Positions 41,940-51,537 of a stretch of 64,000 bases of DNA are shown piece after piece. Under the pieces are notes generated by a model. The model did no database searches. It was not told the origin of the DNA and saw only the letters and a program-made list of their open reading frames with translations. Positions within the stretch are counted from its first letter, which is position 1; each line of letters starts with the position of its first letter. The stretch spans positions 16,663,346-16,727,345 of the forward strand of contig CM020618.1 of NCBI GenBank assembly GCA_009829735.1, read 5' to 3'. Origin of the DNA: Pyropia yezoensis (taxonomy: Eukaryota; Rhodophyta; Bangiophyceae; Bangiales; Bangiaceae). A program made the position numbers and the translations under genes.

Positions 41940-44123
41940 ATGTCTACCCAAGAGACGGGGAACGTTCAAGATGACGGATCGGCGTCGACGCCGACCCCGG
42001 AGGTGACTACGGGAACTGGGATCGGGAACCCGATCGACAACATTGAGACGCCAATGCTTTCCGGTGCCGGATCGACGTTTGGCACGGCTCGGACGGCAGG
42101 AGGCGGGGGTCCGCCTCAACTGTCATCGACCGACCTCACTCCGCCGCCTCCTTCACCAGGGGATTCCCTGATGGCATCATTGGCCCGCATCGAGGCCCGG
42201 TTTTCCGGACTCGACGCTCGCCAGGAGCGGACGGAGGACGCGATGGCAGTGTTGATGTCAACACGCCACACGACGGGACCCCGTCGTGTTCCTCCCACAC
42301 CAGTACGGTTCGAACCGGCCGGACTACTTTCGGAGTCCACCAGGGTCAACCCCGGTGTTGCTACTCCTGGACAACCCCCGGACACAATGGGGTATGGATC
42401 CGACTCGTCGGCAGAGTTGGAACGGAGTCACACGGAGCGATACGCTCGGAGCACCCGAAGCGGACTCCGCGGACCCGACCCGGCGGATACTTACGCCGGT
42501 GGAGAGTCGGTTATTGGGGGAGGGGGTACCCTCTCACAGTATCCCCTCGACGACGAAAGCCAGGCAACTCGGGTTCCCGAGGTGCCGACGCCTGAAGTAC
42601 CATCTTCAGTGGTGGAAGCTATAACCGCGCAGGTAACTGCGAGCCTACTGAAGCGGATGGAGTCCGATGAGTTTGCTCATCAACTGGCGAAGCGACTGGA
42701 TATCCAGGACGCTGACACGGAGATCGTCAACGAGGTCTTCCGGTCGGTACTGACTCCCGAACGTTATCGTTTGGAGGACCGCTCTACCACCGTATCGGAA
42801 TCGATGCGTAATACGTCGCATAGGGCGATCCGCTCTATGCAGACCCTTATGAAGGGAGTCCCTATGTTCGGAGGCCCCAACGGACGCCCGTTGGCAGTTA
42901 TCGGCTTCTTGACTAGTTTCAAGGCAGCCGCGGACAAGGCCCTCGTTAACGAGGGGCTGGCGCTGGAGATCCTCCCGTTCTTTGTTGATGAACGGGTGCG
43001 AGGCATTCTTCGCCAGGCATCCCCGATGCCGGGAATGAGGGTCGCAGCCACCCCCATGGATTACCGTGGGATTCTCAAGGAGCTGCTGAGCAGTTAACTC
43101 AGTGAGGACAAGTGCGAGGACCACTACCGGGCCCTGCGCACTGCCACCGCCCAGAGCTGGGAGGATGAGGAGATGTTTGGACGCCGGATCCAAGAGCTCG
43201 ACTACGAGCTGGGGAAGCTCCTCGGTGAAGGGGAACTACGGGCCATCCTGTTCGCAGGAGTACCCAACTACGTGCGGATATCCGCACGGGGAGCCAATAC
43301 GGCCCGGACGAACTTCAGTCGACTGATGCACATGTGCAAGTCCCTAGGGGACGCCTACCGGGTGCTACACCCGGAGTGTGCCTTGGCCCCGAAGCCCAAG
43401 GGTGAGGGAGGCAAACCCAGTCTTACCCCGGTACCGAGGCAAGAGAAGGTGGAACGTAAGGCCGCACCAGTACTGGTGGCGACCGAACATACCCCTATTG
43501 GTGAGGATGAACCTCTAGTCGACCAACAGGGCTACCTGTTGCTACCGGCGACGCCGGTGATTGATGAACATGGTACGGTAGCGTACATCGCCCCGGCTGG
43601 AACCCAGTTCCAGGTCAACGAAGGAACGGGACGGCGCGTCCCGTATGTGCGGACTACGGGGTACTCCCCGGTGACGGGTAACCCTCACCAACCCTTGCCA
43701 ACATGGGCGGTGCGCACGGAGGCACCTCCGCAGATTGCGGGCCGACCCAACCGGTTGGGGGAGTCCATGTTCCGGTTGACCCAAGGACCCAAGGCCTACC
43801 AGGGAGCAGGCACTCGGGCGCCCGAGGGAGGCAACCGCAGCTACGGGGCTACCCCGATGCGAACTCAAGGGGGGACCGGCACGTCCGGATGTATGTTGTG
43901 CGGGGATCCCCAGCACTGGGTGTCTTTCTGCCCACTTATCCCCGAGGAGTCTCGGAGGGCAGCGGCGCAACGCAAGGCATCCACAGGGGGGTATCCCGCC
44001 AGACCACCCGGACCCGCACCGAGTAGGCAGCCAGCTCCAGGTGGAGTACTGGCCGTCGAGGAGGCACCTCCTCAGCCGGATGGCCCGGCGGACAGCACCC
44101 TACCAAGGGCGGGAAACGAGTAA
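41940..44123 (+). pseudogene. gag, family 1 copy B (one nonsense codon)
   Basis: 728 codons from ATG 41940 to TAA 44121-44123, with an internal TAA at 43095-43097 where copy A has TAC. The first 230 residues are Thr/Pro/Gly-rich. The gag core follows, with segments such as IGFLTSFKAAADKALVNEG and RALRTATAQSWEDEEMFGRR. A CCHC zinc knuckle, CMLCGDPQHWVSFC, lies near 43891-43932. The gene ends in GNE-stop, overlapping the frameshift site into pol. Apart from the one stop it is intact. Confidence 0.88.
44111..44117 (+). other. -1 frameshift heptamer GGGAAAC, copy B
   Basis: It reads G-GGA-AAC in the gag frame, followed by GAG TAA. pol is in the -1 frame and open across the site. Downstream, CCGGGG at 44136-44141 can pair with CCCCGG at 44168-44173, enclosing CTGGG-GTAA-CCCAG (44146-44159). 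This is a strong nested stem 18 bases after the heptamer. FIV is a known user of GGGAAAC. Confidence 0.78.
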
Positions 44124-47100
44124 GAGGAAGGATGACCGGGGGGCGCTGGGGTAACCCAGGCAAGCCACCCCGGAGTACCGCGGGGAAAGCCCCACGGAGA
44201 GCGCGGTTGAGCCGACGCCGCATCAACCCCCGGGTACACCTTCCGGCCCCGACGACACGGCGTCAGGGGATTGATGACCAACCACCAAGGTTGGGAGGAG
44301 GGGACGGGAAGCCCAGTCACATGGAACCAGACAAGGGCCCTGTTCAGGATGCCCGAGCTACACCGGATATCGGTGTAGGCCACGTACTGTTCACCTTGGA
44401 GAACTTCAAGGTATCAGCTACACTGGGGGTTGACCCCCAGTCGACACGATCGTACTACCCTGTACTGGATACTGGGGCTGGACCCAACCTTATCCGGAAG
44501 GACACCCTCCCGGACAAGTGGCTTCCGCGAGTCAGAGTGACTCGGGGACCCACCATCAAGGACGCGAATGGTCGCCTCATTCGTACGACCGCAGCGATGT
44601 CGCTGCGGGTTACCATCGGGGAACTCACCACGGACGTCGACTTCCTGGTGTGTGAGACCCTATCGGTGCCCTGCATACTGGGGTGCACCTTCATCAACGT
44701 TCACGTTGATGCAATCCGGCCAGGCCGGAGGACCGTCGAGCTTCAAGAAGCCGACGGGACGAAGCGAGGACACACGGCTATCGTCAGGGACCTGACGCTA
44801 CAAGGGAGCCACGTTAACGTGGCTGAGGTGTACGCAAGTGTCGAGCCGAAGACACTTCGGTTGGCCAAGCGAACTCGCTTTGAGGCGTTGTCGGAGACAG
44901 TCCTCCCGGTTAATTGTGACCTCGCAGGCATCTGCAGAGTCAAGTCCAACTTGCGGACGTACAAGCGGCATGGGTTGACCATGGCCAACGGTCTCATAGA
45001 CCTCCCAGCAGGAGGGTCGTCCCTCCTAGTGATGGCGAACTATCGCCGTAAGGCAGTCACCCTCCCGAAGGGAACTATCCTCGGGATTGCCGAGCTCTAC
45101 GACGGAGATATCCTTACCCCTGACAAGGAAGGTCAAGTGGAACCACTTGAGGTGCTGGCGGTCGCCGAGACCACCGAGCGACAGCAACCCGATGACGGGA
45201 AGCCTAGTCGACCATCATTACCGGCGGATATTCCGCCGAAGGACCAAGAAGCATTGAAGGCACTGGCCGAGGCTGACCTCGACCACCTTCCCCCTTCGGT
45301 AGCCGAAGGGGTACGACGGATGCTAGGAAAGCATGACGTCATGTGGACAGGCGGGGCCTTGGGTACCATTGGGGCAACCCAACATCGTATTGACCTGGTA
45401 CCAGGCGCACGCCCCGCCCGGTCACAACCGCACCGAGCGGGACCTATGCAACGAGAGATCGTTGATGGAGAAGTGAAGAGGATGAGTGAAGCTAAGGTGA
45501 TCCGACCTTCGATGTCGGAGTGGGGTGCCCCAGTCGTTATCGTACCGAAGAAGGATCAAACCCCTCGGTTTTGCATCGATTATCGACGCCTCAACTTGGT
45601 TACCAAGAAGGACTCCTACCCTTTACCAAGGATGGATGAATGCATCGACTCCCTGGGGGAAGCTACGGTGTTTACCACCATCGACTGCAATGCCGGATAC
45701 TGGCAGATCCCGGTGGCGGACGAGGATATCCCCAAGACGGCATTCGTCTGTCACAGTGGAGTGTACGAGTTCCTAAGGATGCCCTTCGGATTGTCCAACG
45801 CCCCCGGTACATTCCAGCGGGCTATCGACATTATACTGTCGGGGGTGAAGTGGCGTAACTGCCTAGTGTACCTCGATGACGTCATCGTCTTCTCGCGTAA
45901 CATGGATGACCATGTGCAACATGTTGACGAGGTACTCACCCTCTTGAGGAACGCCGGGATAACCCTGCGTCTGAAGAAGTGCGCCTTCTTCCAACAGACG
46001 GTCGAGTATCTGGGCCACCAGATAACCCCTGGTAAACTAGGGGTACTCGAAGCCAATACCCGGGCACTCCGGGATGCTCGGTTCCCTAACACCCAGACGC
46101 AGCTCAAGAGCTTCCTGGGAATGTGCAATGTATACCGACGGTTCGTCAAGGACTTCGCTCGGATAGCTAAACCGTTAACGGTTCTTACGAGCAGTACCTT
46201 ACCAAAGGTACTCCAACCCCCTTCGCCTAGCGAAGAGGAGGCATTCGAGTCGCTGAAGCGAGCCCTACTATCCCCACCCGTCCTTGCGTTACCGCACAGA
46301 CGGGGTACCTTCGTCATCGATGTCGATGCGTGCGATACCCAGGTGGGATGCACCCTGTTACAGGGGGAGACGTTGATCGGTTCCGATAACGTTATCCCGG
46401 ACCTACGTCCGGTAGGGTACTTCAGCCGGACACTCAACCCGGCTGAGCGGAACTATAGTGCAACCGAGCGTGAGTGCCTCGGAGTTATATGGGCAGTGCA
46501 ACTGCTCCGTCCATACCTGGAGGGCTCCAGGTTCATCGTGAGGTCCGACCACGAACCCCTACGATGGCTCCTCAACCTTGGTGACAAGGATTCCGATAGC
46601 CATGGGAGGCTAGCCCGATGGAGGCTGAAGATGGCCGAGCACGACTATCGTACCGTGTATAAGGCTGGGTCAACCCACCATCTCGGAGACGCATTGTCTC
46701 GACTCGACACCCCGAGCGGGGATACCCGCCCGGTGGACGAGGACATCCCGGTGGTACCGGTCTGCATGGTGGGTAACGCTACCCAGGGTATGGTTGACCA
46801 TACCATGGCACACCTTGCGTGCCCATTGACCCTCGCGGACTTCCGCGAGGCACAGGCCAATGACGATGACTGTAGACGTCATCGTGCTAACCTCCTGGCC
46901 GGTACGGCCGGCATCTTCTCCGAGAACGAAGACGGACTCATATACCGGCGGGCACCCGCCGATGGACGACATCAAGTCGTGGTTCCCGTGTCCTTACGGC
47001 AAGCCGTCATGGAACGAGAACACGAGAACCCTACAGCCGGACACCCGGGGGGTTCACGTATGTTCGCAGCAATGCGAAGGTTCTTCTACTGGCCAGCAAT

Positions 47101-47755
47101 GGCCGTCGACGTGGTCGACCACGTAAGGGGATGCCACCCCTGTGCACGTAACCGCATGAGTCTGCATAGGCAGGCGTCTGCCATGAAGCTATTCCCACCT
47201 GATGGGCCCAACGAGCAGGTCGCTATCGACATACTCGGGCCACTTCCGGTAACGGAAGAAGGGAACAGGTACATCCTGGTCATGTCTGACCGCTTCACTA
47301 AGCTGTCACGAGCGGCAGCCATCCCGAATGATACGGCATGCACCATCATGAACGCAGTGGTTGACCACTGGATCAGTGCATACGGAGTCATGAAGCAACT
47401 CCTCTCCGACAACGGAGCAAACCTTACGTCAGCATTCTGCACTAAGGTCCTGGGCATGTTCGGCATCGAACCACGTCGGGCATCCGACTACCACCCGCAA
47501 ACCAACGGGCAGGTGGAGCGGTTCAACCGCACCATCGTCAAGATGCTACAGTGCTACGTGGCCGAGCACACGAACACTTGGGACAGGCTTCTGTCCGTAC
47601 TCACCCTGGCATACAATGCCAGGCCACATCGGAGCACAGACATCGCTCCGCTGGAGTGGGTCATGCCACTAGGCGTCGGTAACCTGACGCTGCCACCAGG
47701 CAGGTGCACTCGGTATGATAACCGAATGGCCGACCGGCCGAACGTATCCACCTAG
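44118..47755 (+). pseudogene. pol, family 1 copy B (protease, RT, RNase H, integrase core)
   Basis: The frame is continuous from the gag frameshift site to TAG 47753-47755 (an ATG at 44132 is present but translation probably enters by frameshift). Counting from 44132, aspartic protease LDTGAG is at about residue 111, RT YLDD at about 580, RNase H VIDVDAC at about 728, the integrase HHCC zinc finger (HENPTAGHPGG...CHPCARNR) at about 963-1010, and the DDE core with VAIDILGPLP, LLSDNGAN and QTNGQVERFN at about 1030-1135. The domain order RT-RH-IN defines Ty3/gypsy. A frameshift near 47750 separates the C-terminal chromodomain part, and family 2 has no such break, so this copy is mutated. Confidence 0.93.
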
Positions 47756-48297
47756 CTTGGTTGGCCAAGCTATCGTGGATGATTCCTAAGCTCAAGGGTG
47801 CCCTTGACAGAACACAACTTCGATATAAGAAGAACTTCGACGCCCGGTTACGGGTGCGCAACGCTACCCTGATAACAGGTGACTGGGTCTACATCAGACA
47901 CCAGAAGTTCCGGGGCAATAAGCTCATGCAACCGGTCAAGGGACCGTACCAGATTCTCCACAGAGATGACCACTCTGTTATCTTACACTCCGATACGGAG
48001 ATCCAACGCATCAGTGTGAATGATGTCACACCTGCTCCGAAGCCGGAACAGCCTCAGCCGGTACCGGCTGGGTTGCTACATGAAGCTCTTACAACCCACT
48101 GGTCAGATGACCCGGTGGGACCGGATGGGATCCCATACCAAGTAGAGAGAGTGGTCGGACACACCGACCCGGACCTACCAGGACCCTCGTACGTCAAGGT
48201 TATGTGGGTCGGATACGACTCACCCACCTGGGAACAGGCGGCGAATATACCCCGCCAACTACTCATGCCTTACATGAGGCGACGACGCCTACTGTAA
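47756..48297 (+). pseudogene. pol C-terminus with chromodomain, copy B (shifted frame)
   Basis: This continues pol in another frame to TAA 48295-48297. It has the helical segment KLKGALDRTQLRYKKNFDAR, the GDWVYIRHQKFRG strand region of the integrase C-terminus, then a chromodomain: YQVERVVGHTDPD, YVKVMWVGYDSPTWEQAANIP. Chromodomains in chromoviruses guide integration to modified chromatin. Homologous to the end of the family 2 integrase ORF. Confidence 0.88.
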
Positions 48298-48775
48298 CAA
48301 CCCAACCGACACCGACTTCGGCTGTTGGGGGGTGAGGCTTATACCTACTAAGTAGGGTGTGACATGGTTACGGCAGACTTAGGTTTCTAAGTCAAATCAG
48401 ACTTAGGTTTCTAAGTCGAACCAAGCTTAGGTAACTAAGTAGAGCCAAGCTTAGGTAACTAAGTAAAACCTGAACCTTAATAAGTTAACTTAAAGGTAAA
48501 GGCTAACCTCGATAATATCGAAGTAACTAGGGGGCTTACACGGGAGGATGACCTCCCAAAGCCAAGACACAAAGTGAGGGAGGATAACCTCCCCAAGCAT
48601 GAACCAACCGGAAGAAGTTGGACGGGAGGCAAGGCACCACTGAGCCAGAAGGGGTACTCCCCAGGGCAGCAAACAGAGGCAAGCAATGCCCCCAAAGGGG
48701 ATGAGTTTATACTCACTACTACCCGGCCACCATAAGGGCCACCGGGTCCCTCTCCCGCACTAACAATAGCGCTCC
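48298..48775 (+). other. Spacer between pol and antisense ORF, family 1
   Basis: Immediately after pol a stem (CCCAAC... with GTTGGG, about 48300-48330) can form. Next is CCTACTAAGTAGG, then the four-unit hairpin array at 48374-48469 and AAGTTAACTT. The remainder to 48775 has no ORF of note. Confidence 0.6.
48374..48469 (+). repeat. Four 24-bp tandem units, each a self-complementary hairpin
   Basis: Units centred at about 48384, 48408, 48432 and 48457 repeat with an exact 24-bp period. The first two contain ACTTAG-GTTT-CTAAGT and the last two CTTAG-GTAA-CTAAG, each a perfect small stem-loop. The loop sequence changes as a block between the first and second pair. Confidence 0.88.
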
Positions 48776-48940
48776 TCAGTGGGTAGACCCACTGCCCGAG
48801 GGAGGCCACTCACGCGTAAGCGCGTATACCTCCGTGCTCCACCGGTCGGCAATCTCACGACGGTCAATCACCCGAGTTACCTCGGTGCATAGCTGGACGA
48901 GGGTGCTGCGGCCAGCCTCCACGTCCTCCAGAGCTTTCTG
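48776..48940 (-). CDS. C-terminal end of an antisense ORF, family 1
   Basis: The minus frame is open from the gap edge (48940) to TGA 48778-48776 and gives 54 residues of ordinary composition, including EDVEAGRSTLVQLCTEVT and EIADRWSTEVYALTREW. The segment A-D-R-W-S-T-E-V resembles A-Q-Q-W-S-E-T-F near the end of the family 2 antisense ORF, with a similar preceding T-R-x-x-x-A pattern. The rest is hidden by the gap. It is therefore likely the end of a related antisense gene downstream of pol. Confidence 0.5.
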   Translation of the reverse strand, partial: QKALEDVEAGRSTLVQLCTEVTRVIDRREIADRWSTEVYALTREWPPSGSGSTH

Positions 48941-49440
48941 NNNNNNNNNNNNNNNNNNNNNNNNNNNNNNNNNNNNNNNNNNNNNNNNNNNNNNNNNNNN
49001 NNNNNNNNNNNNNNNNNNNNNNNNNNNNNNNNNNNNNNNNNNNNNNNNNNNNNNNNNNNNNNNNNNNNNNNNNNNNNNNNNNNNNNNNNNNNNNNNNNNN
49101 NNNNNNNNNNNNNNNNNNNNNNNNNNNNNNNNNNNNNNNNNNNNNNNNNNNNNNNNNNNNNNNNNNNNNNNNNNNNNNNNNNNNNNNNNNNNNNNNNNNN
49201 NNNNNNNNNNNNNNNNNNNNNNNNNNNNNNNNNNNNNNNNNNNNNNNNNNNNNNNNNNNNNNNNNNNNNNNNNNNNNNNNNNNNNNNNNNNNNNNNNNNN
49301 NNNNNNNNNNNNNNNNNNNNNNNNNNNNNNNNNNNNNNNNNNNNNNNNNNNNNNNNNNNNNNNNNNNNNNNNNNNNNNNNNNNNNNNNNNNNNNNNNNNN
49401 NNNNNNNNNNNNNNNNNNNNNNNNNNNNNNNNNNNNNNNN
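48941..49440. other. Assembly gap (500 N)
   Basis: Exactly 500 N, so the true length is unknown. It should hide the 3' LTRs of family 1 copy B and family 2 and the N-terminus of both antisense ORFs, or the join of two nested elements. Confidence 0.98.
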
Positions 49441-51392
49441 ACCCGGTCGAGACCCCCCCGGTGGGTCTCCCGGAGATGCTTCTTGGGCAGGACCCTCTGG
49501 CGGCCCGGCGTTACTCCACGGTGGTCGGCAACGCCGGCGCGGCCCAGTGCCAGCAGGATTGCTTGGACCTCTGGCGCAAGGAACTCCAGCGCGGGGTCTT
49601 GACAGAGATGGATAAGCGCTCGTCTTCACACGGCGGACAGATGCGCCTGGCACAAGACCGCTCCCAGAGCTTCTCGGGTTCCTCTTGGGTTGCTCGTCTG
49701 GAGGATCTCCCCTTCGCGCTGGTGCTGGATCTACCCTTGACCGAGCGTCGCGTGTCCGCGTCCGTTCTCCGGTGGCCGGAGGAGGAAGGGTACGTCCACC
49801 GGGCGCTCAAGGTCTGGGACGAGGCGCTCAAGGGGTCGGGGAGCCTGAACTGCGACCCCCGTCCGAGCATGGTCGCTCTGGAGCCGCCTTTCCTGACCCG
49901 GAAGTACTCCAAGTTGTCACCGGCACGGGAGCAAGGCGAGCGACGCGGCCGTCAGCGTGACTTCCTCGTGAGCTGCAACCATCAGGAGTTCTGGAAGCTG
50001 GATAAGGCTAACCGGGCGGCGTACTACCCCAAGGTCATCCCGCAGCAGCAGGAAGTCGAGATCCCGGTCGGGTTTGCTCCTTCCAGCATCCCCTTCACCT
50101 GGTACTTCTTGGACGCCTTGACTCAGGCGTCGATCAAGGGCTTCTTCCACTCGATCCCGTACATGATGTACACGTCCGAGATGACAGTCTTGGCGGCCAA
50201 CCACTGGCTTCACGAGGTCTTGGTGTCCAACCGGCTTTGGTTTCTCCCTGACCTCCTGATGGTCTGGATTGTCGACAAGTTGACCGTCGACTTCCTGTGC
50301 AGCCAGGACGAAGAGTACAAGGGGCTCTTCCAGGCGATGATTGACTTCCGGCGTCTGGTGCCGGTGCATGACCGGAACTTCTTGAACGCGATTGCCGACC
50401 AGAACCGCCCGCGTCGGGATGGCTTCGGTTGGGCGCAGGTGGTCTACCAGTCTTCTCCGGCCAAGGTGCAGCTGGCGACGCCGCTTCCGGCGTGGCCGCA
50501 GCTAGGTAGCTTTCCTGCCCCGGCCGCCCTTGATCTTCTGCCAGTTGGGCCGCCGGTGCAGGAGTCGGGATGGGCCGCGGCGGTCGGTCAGGCGTCTGCG
50601 GCGGCTCCGCTTCCTCCTGTTGCACCTGTCGCCCCGGTGGCCTCGCCTGAACCGTCGCCGGCGCGTTCACGCCCTGTTCCGGCTGTGCCGGTACTTCAAG
50701 CTCCTCCGGCACCGCGCCTGTCTGCGGCGAGTCTGGGGGTGACCGTGCGGTCGCCTACCACTCCGGCCGCTCCGCCTCGGACGCCTTCTTCCAACGCCGG
50801 CGGCGCTTTGCCTCCGCTGGAGTTGGGTACTCCGGTTTCCGGGGCCGTTGTGGACCGTCCGGTGGTGTCATCCTCGGGGCGGTTCGAGATTCCGGCGCCG
50901 ACTCTGCGCCTTACCCGCTTCCGGGTGCCTGACTGGTACCTGAACCAAGGTGGCCCGACATGCGACCAGTACGACGTCGGTATGATTGAAGACCAGCTGG
51001 GTCGTCTTCCGGTGCAGGTTGAGGGCGTCGGGTCTTCCCTGGTGCTGGGCACTTACGCCAGCGTCTTGAACAACGTGGTTGACCGGGTGTTTGCTTGCGC
51101 GGACAGCGGCCAGATGTCGAACAGCCCGGTGGTTGGCGAACTTCTGGCGACCTTGACGCGGCATGACTTGGCCCAGCAGTGGTCAGAAACCTTCACTGGC
51201 TTCCAGGGGCGCCGACGGGCATATCTGGATGAGCGGGAGCTCCCGGCAACTACCGGTACTACTCCGATGGCGTCATACCGGGATGCACCGCGTCCACCGC
51301 ACTACGTCATCCCGTCTTCCTCCGGTTCCCGTCGTGCCGCGGAGGCAGCGCTGGAGGACACTCCCGCGGCTCAGCGTCCGCGCCGGGAGTAG
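49440..51392 (+). CDS. Antisense ORF of family 2 retrotransposon, function unknown
   Basis: At least 650 codons without a stop, from the gap edge to TAG 51390-51392, on the strand opposite gag-pol and located between integrase and the expected 3' LTR. The N-terminus is in the gap. The fragment at 30706-31239 suggests about 116 more residues, starting MLHSFLPRP. Composition is normal: an ordered first half with WRKELQRG, FVLSCNHQEFW-like and WYFLDALTQASIKGFFHSI segments, then a Pro/Ala/Val-rich linker (about 350-460), then a second ordered domain ending in a basic RPRRE tail. No known domain is recognised. Antisense ORFs are known in some plant gypsy elements such as Grande. The ORF ends 146 bases before the integrase stop at 51538, so the two genes converge. 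Confidence 0.7.
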   Translation, partial: XPVETPPVGLPEMLLGQDPLAARRYSTVVGNAGAAQCQQDCLDLWRKELQRGVLTEMDKRSSSHGGQMRLAQDRSQSFSGSSWVARLEDLPFALVLDLPLTERRVSASVLRWPEEEGYVHRALKVWDEALKGSGSLNCDPRPSMVALEPPFLTRKYSKLSPAREQGERRGRQRDFLVSCNHQEFWKLDKANRAAYYPKVIPQQQEVEIPVGFAPSSIPFTWYFLDALTQASIKGFFHSIPYMMYTSEMTVLAANHWLHEVLVSNRLWFLPDLLMVWIVDKLTVDFLCSQDEEYKGLFQAMIDFRRLVPVHDRNFLNAIADQNRPRRDGFGWAQVVYQSSPAKVQLATPLPAWPQLGSFPAPAALDLLPVGPPVQESGWAAAVGQASAAAPLPPVAPVAPVASPEPSPARSRPVPAVPVLQAPPAPRLSAASLGVTVRSPTTPAAPPRTPSSNAGGALPPLELGTPVSGAVVDRPVVSSSGRFEIPAPTLRLTRFRVPDWYLNQGGPTCDQYDVGMIEDQLGRLPVQVEGVGSSLVLGTYASVLNNVVDRVFACADSGQMSNSPVVGELLATLTRHDLAQQWSETFTGFQGRRRAYLDERELPATTGTTPMASYRDAPRPPHYVIPSSSGSRRAAEAALEDTPAAQRPRRE

Positions 51393-51537
51393 TAGTTGGA
51401 GGCAAGGAGGGTGAGGGTCTTGGGAGAAGCGAGGAGGGAAGAGGCGGAGAGAAGGGTTGCCCGAGCGGGTGCTTGTTTTCCTTGATTGTTCCATGCTTGT
51501 ATTGCGTGTTCTCCTTGATATACCCGTTCCCTTCTTC
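51393..51537. other. Convergent spacer between antisense ORF and integrase
   Basis: 145 bp between two convergent stop codons within family 2. It must carry the 3' end of any antisense transcript. No signal is recognised. Confidence 0.4.

Larger units (their letters stand above)
41353..48940 (+). mobile_element. Ty3/gypsy chromovirus, family 1 copy B
   Basis: Order: 5' LTR, primer-binding site, gag, GGGAAAC, pol (protease, RT, RNase H, integrase, chromodomain), hairpin repeats, then the C-terminal end of an antisense ORF that runs into the assembly gap. No 3' LTR is visible; it is probably inside or lost at the gap. Two mutations are evident: a stop in gag and a frameshift near the end of pol. 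It is inserted next to the HAD gene. Confidence 0.92.

Noticed and set aside
48374-48469. CRISPR-like array
   Set aside because: Four units without distinct spacers, inside a eukaryotic retrotransposon; each unit is a hairpin.
48834-49440. ORF reading from 48834 through the gap into the antisense ORF
   Set aside because: The N run is a gap of unknown length, so continuity is artificial. On the left of the gap the minus strand is the better coding frame.
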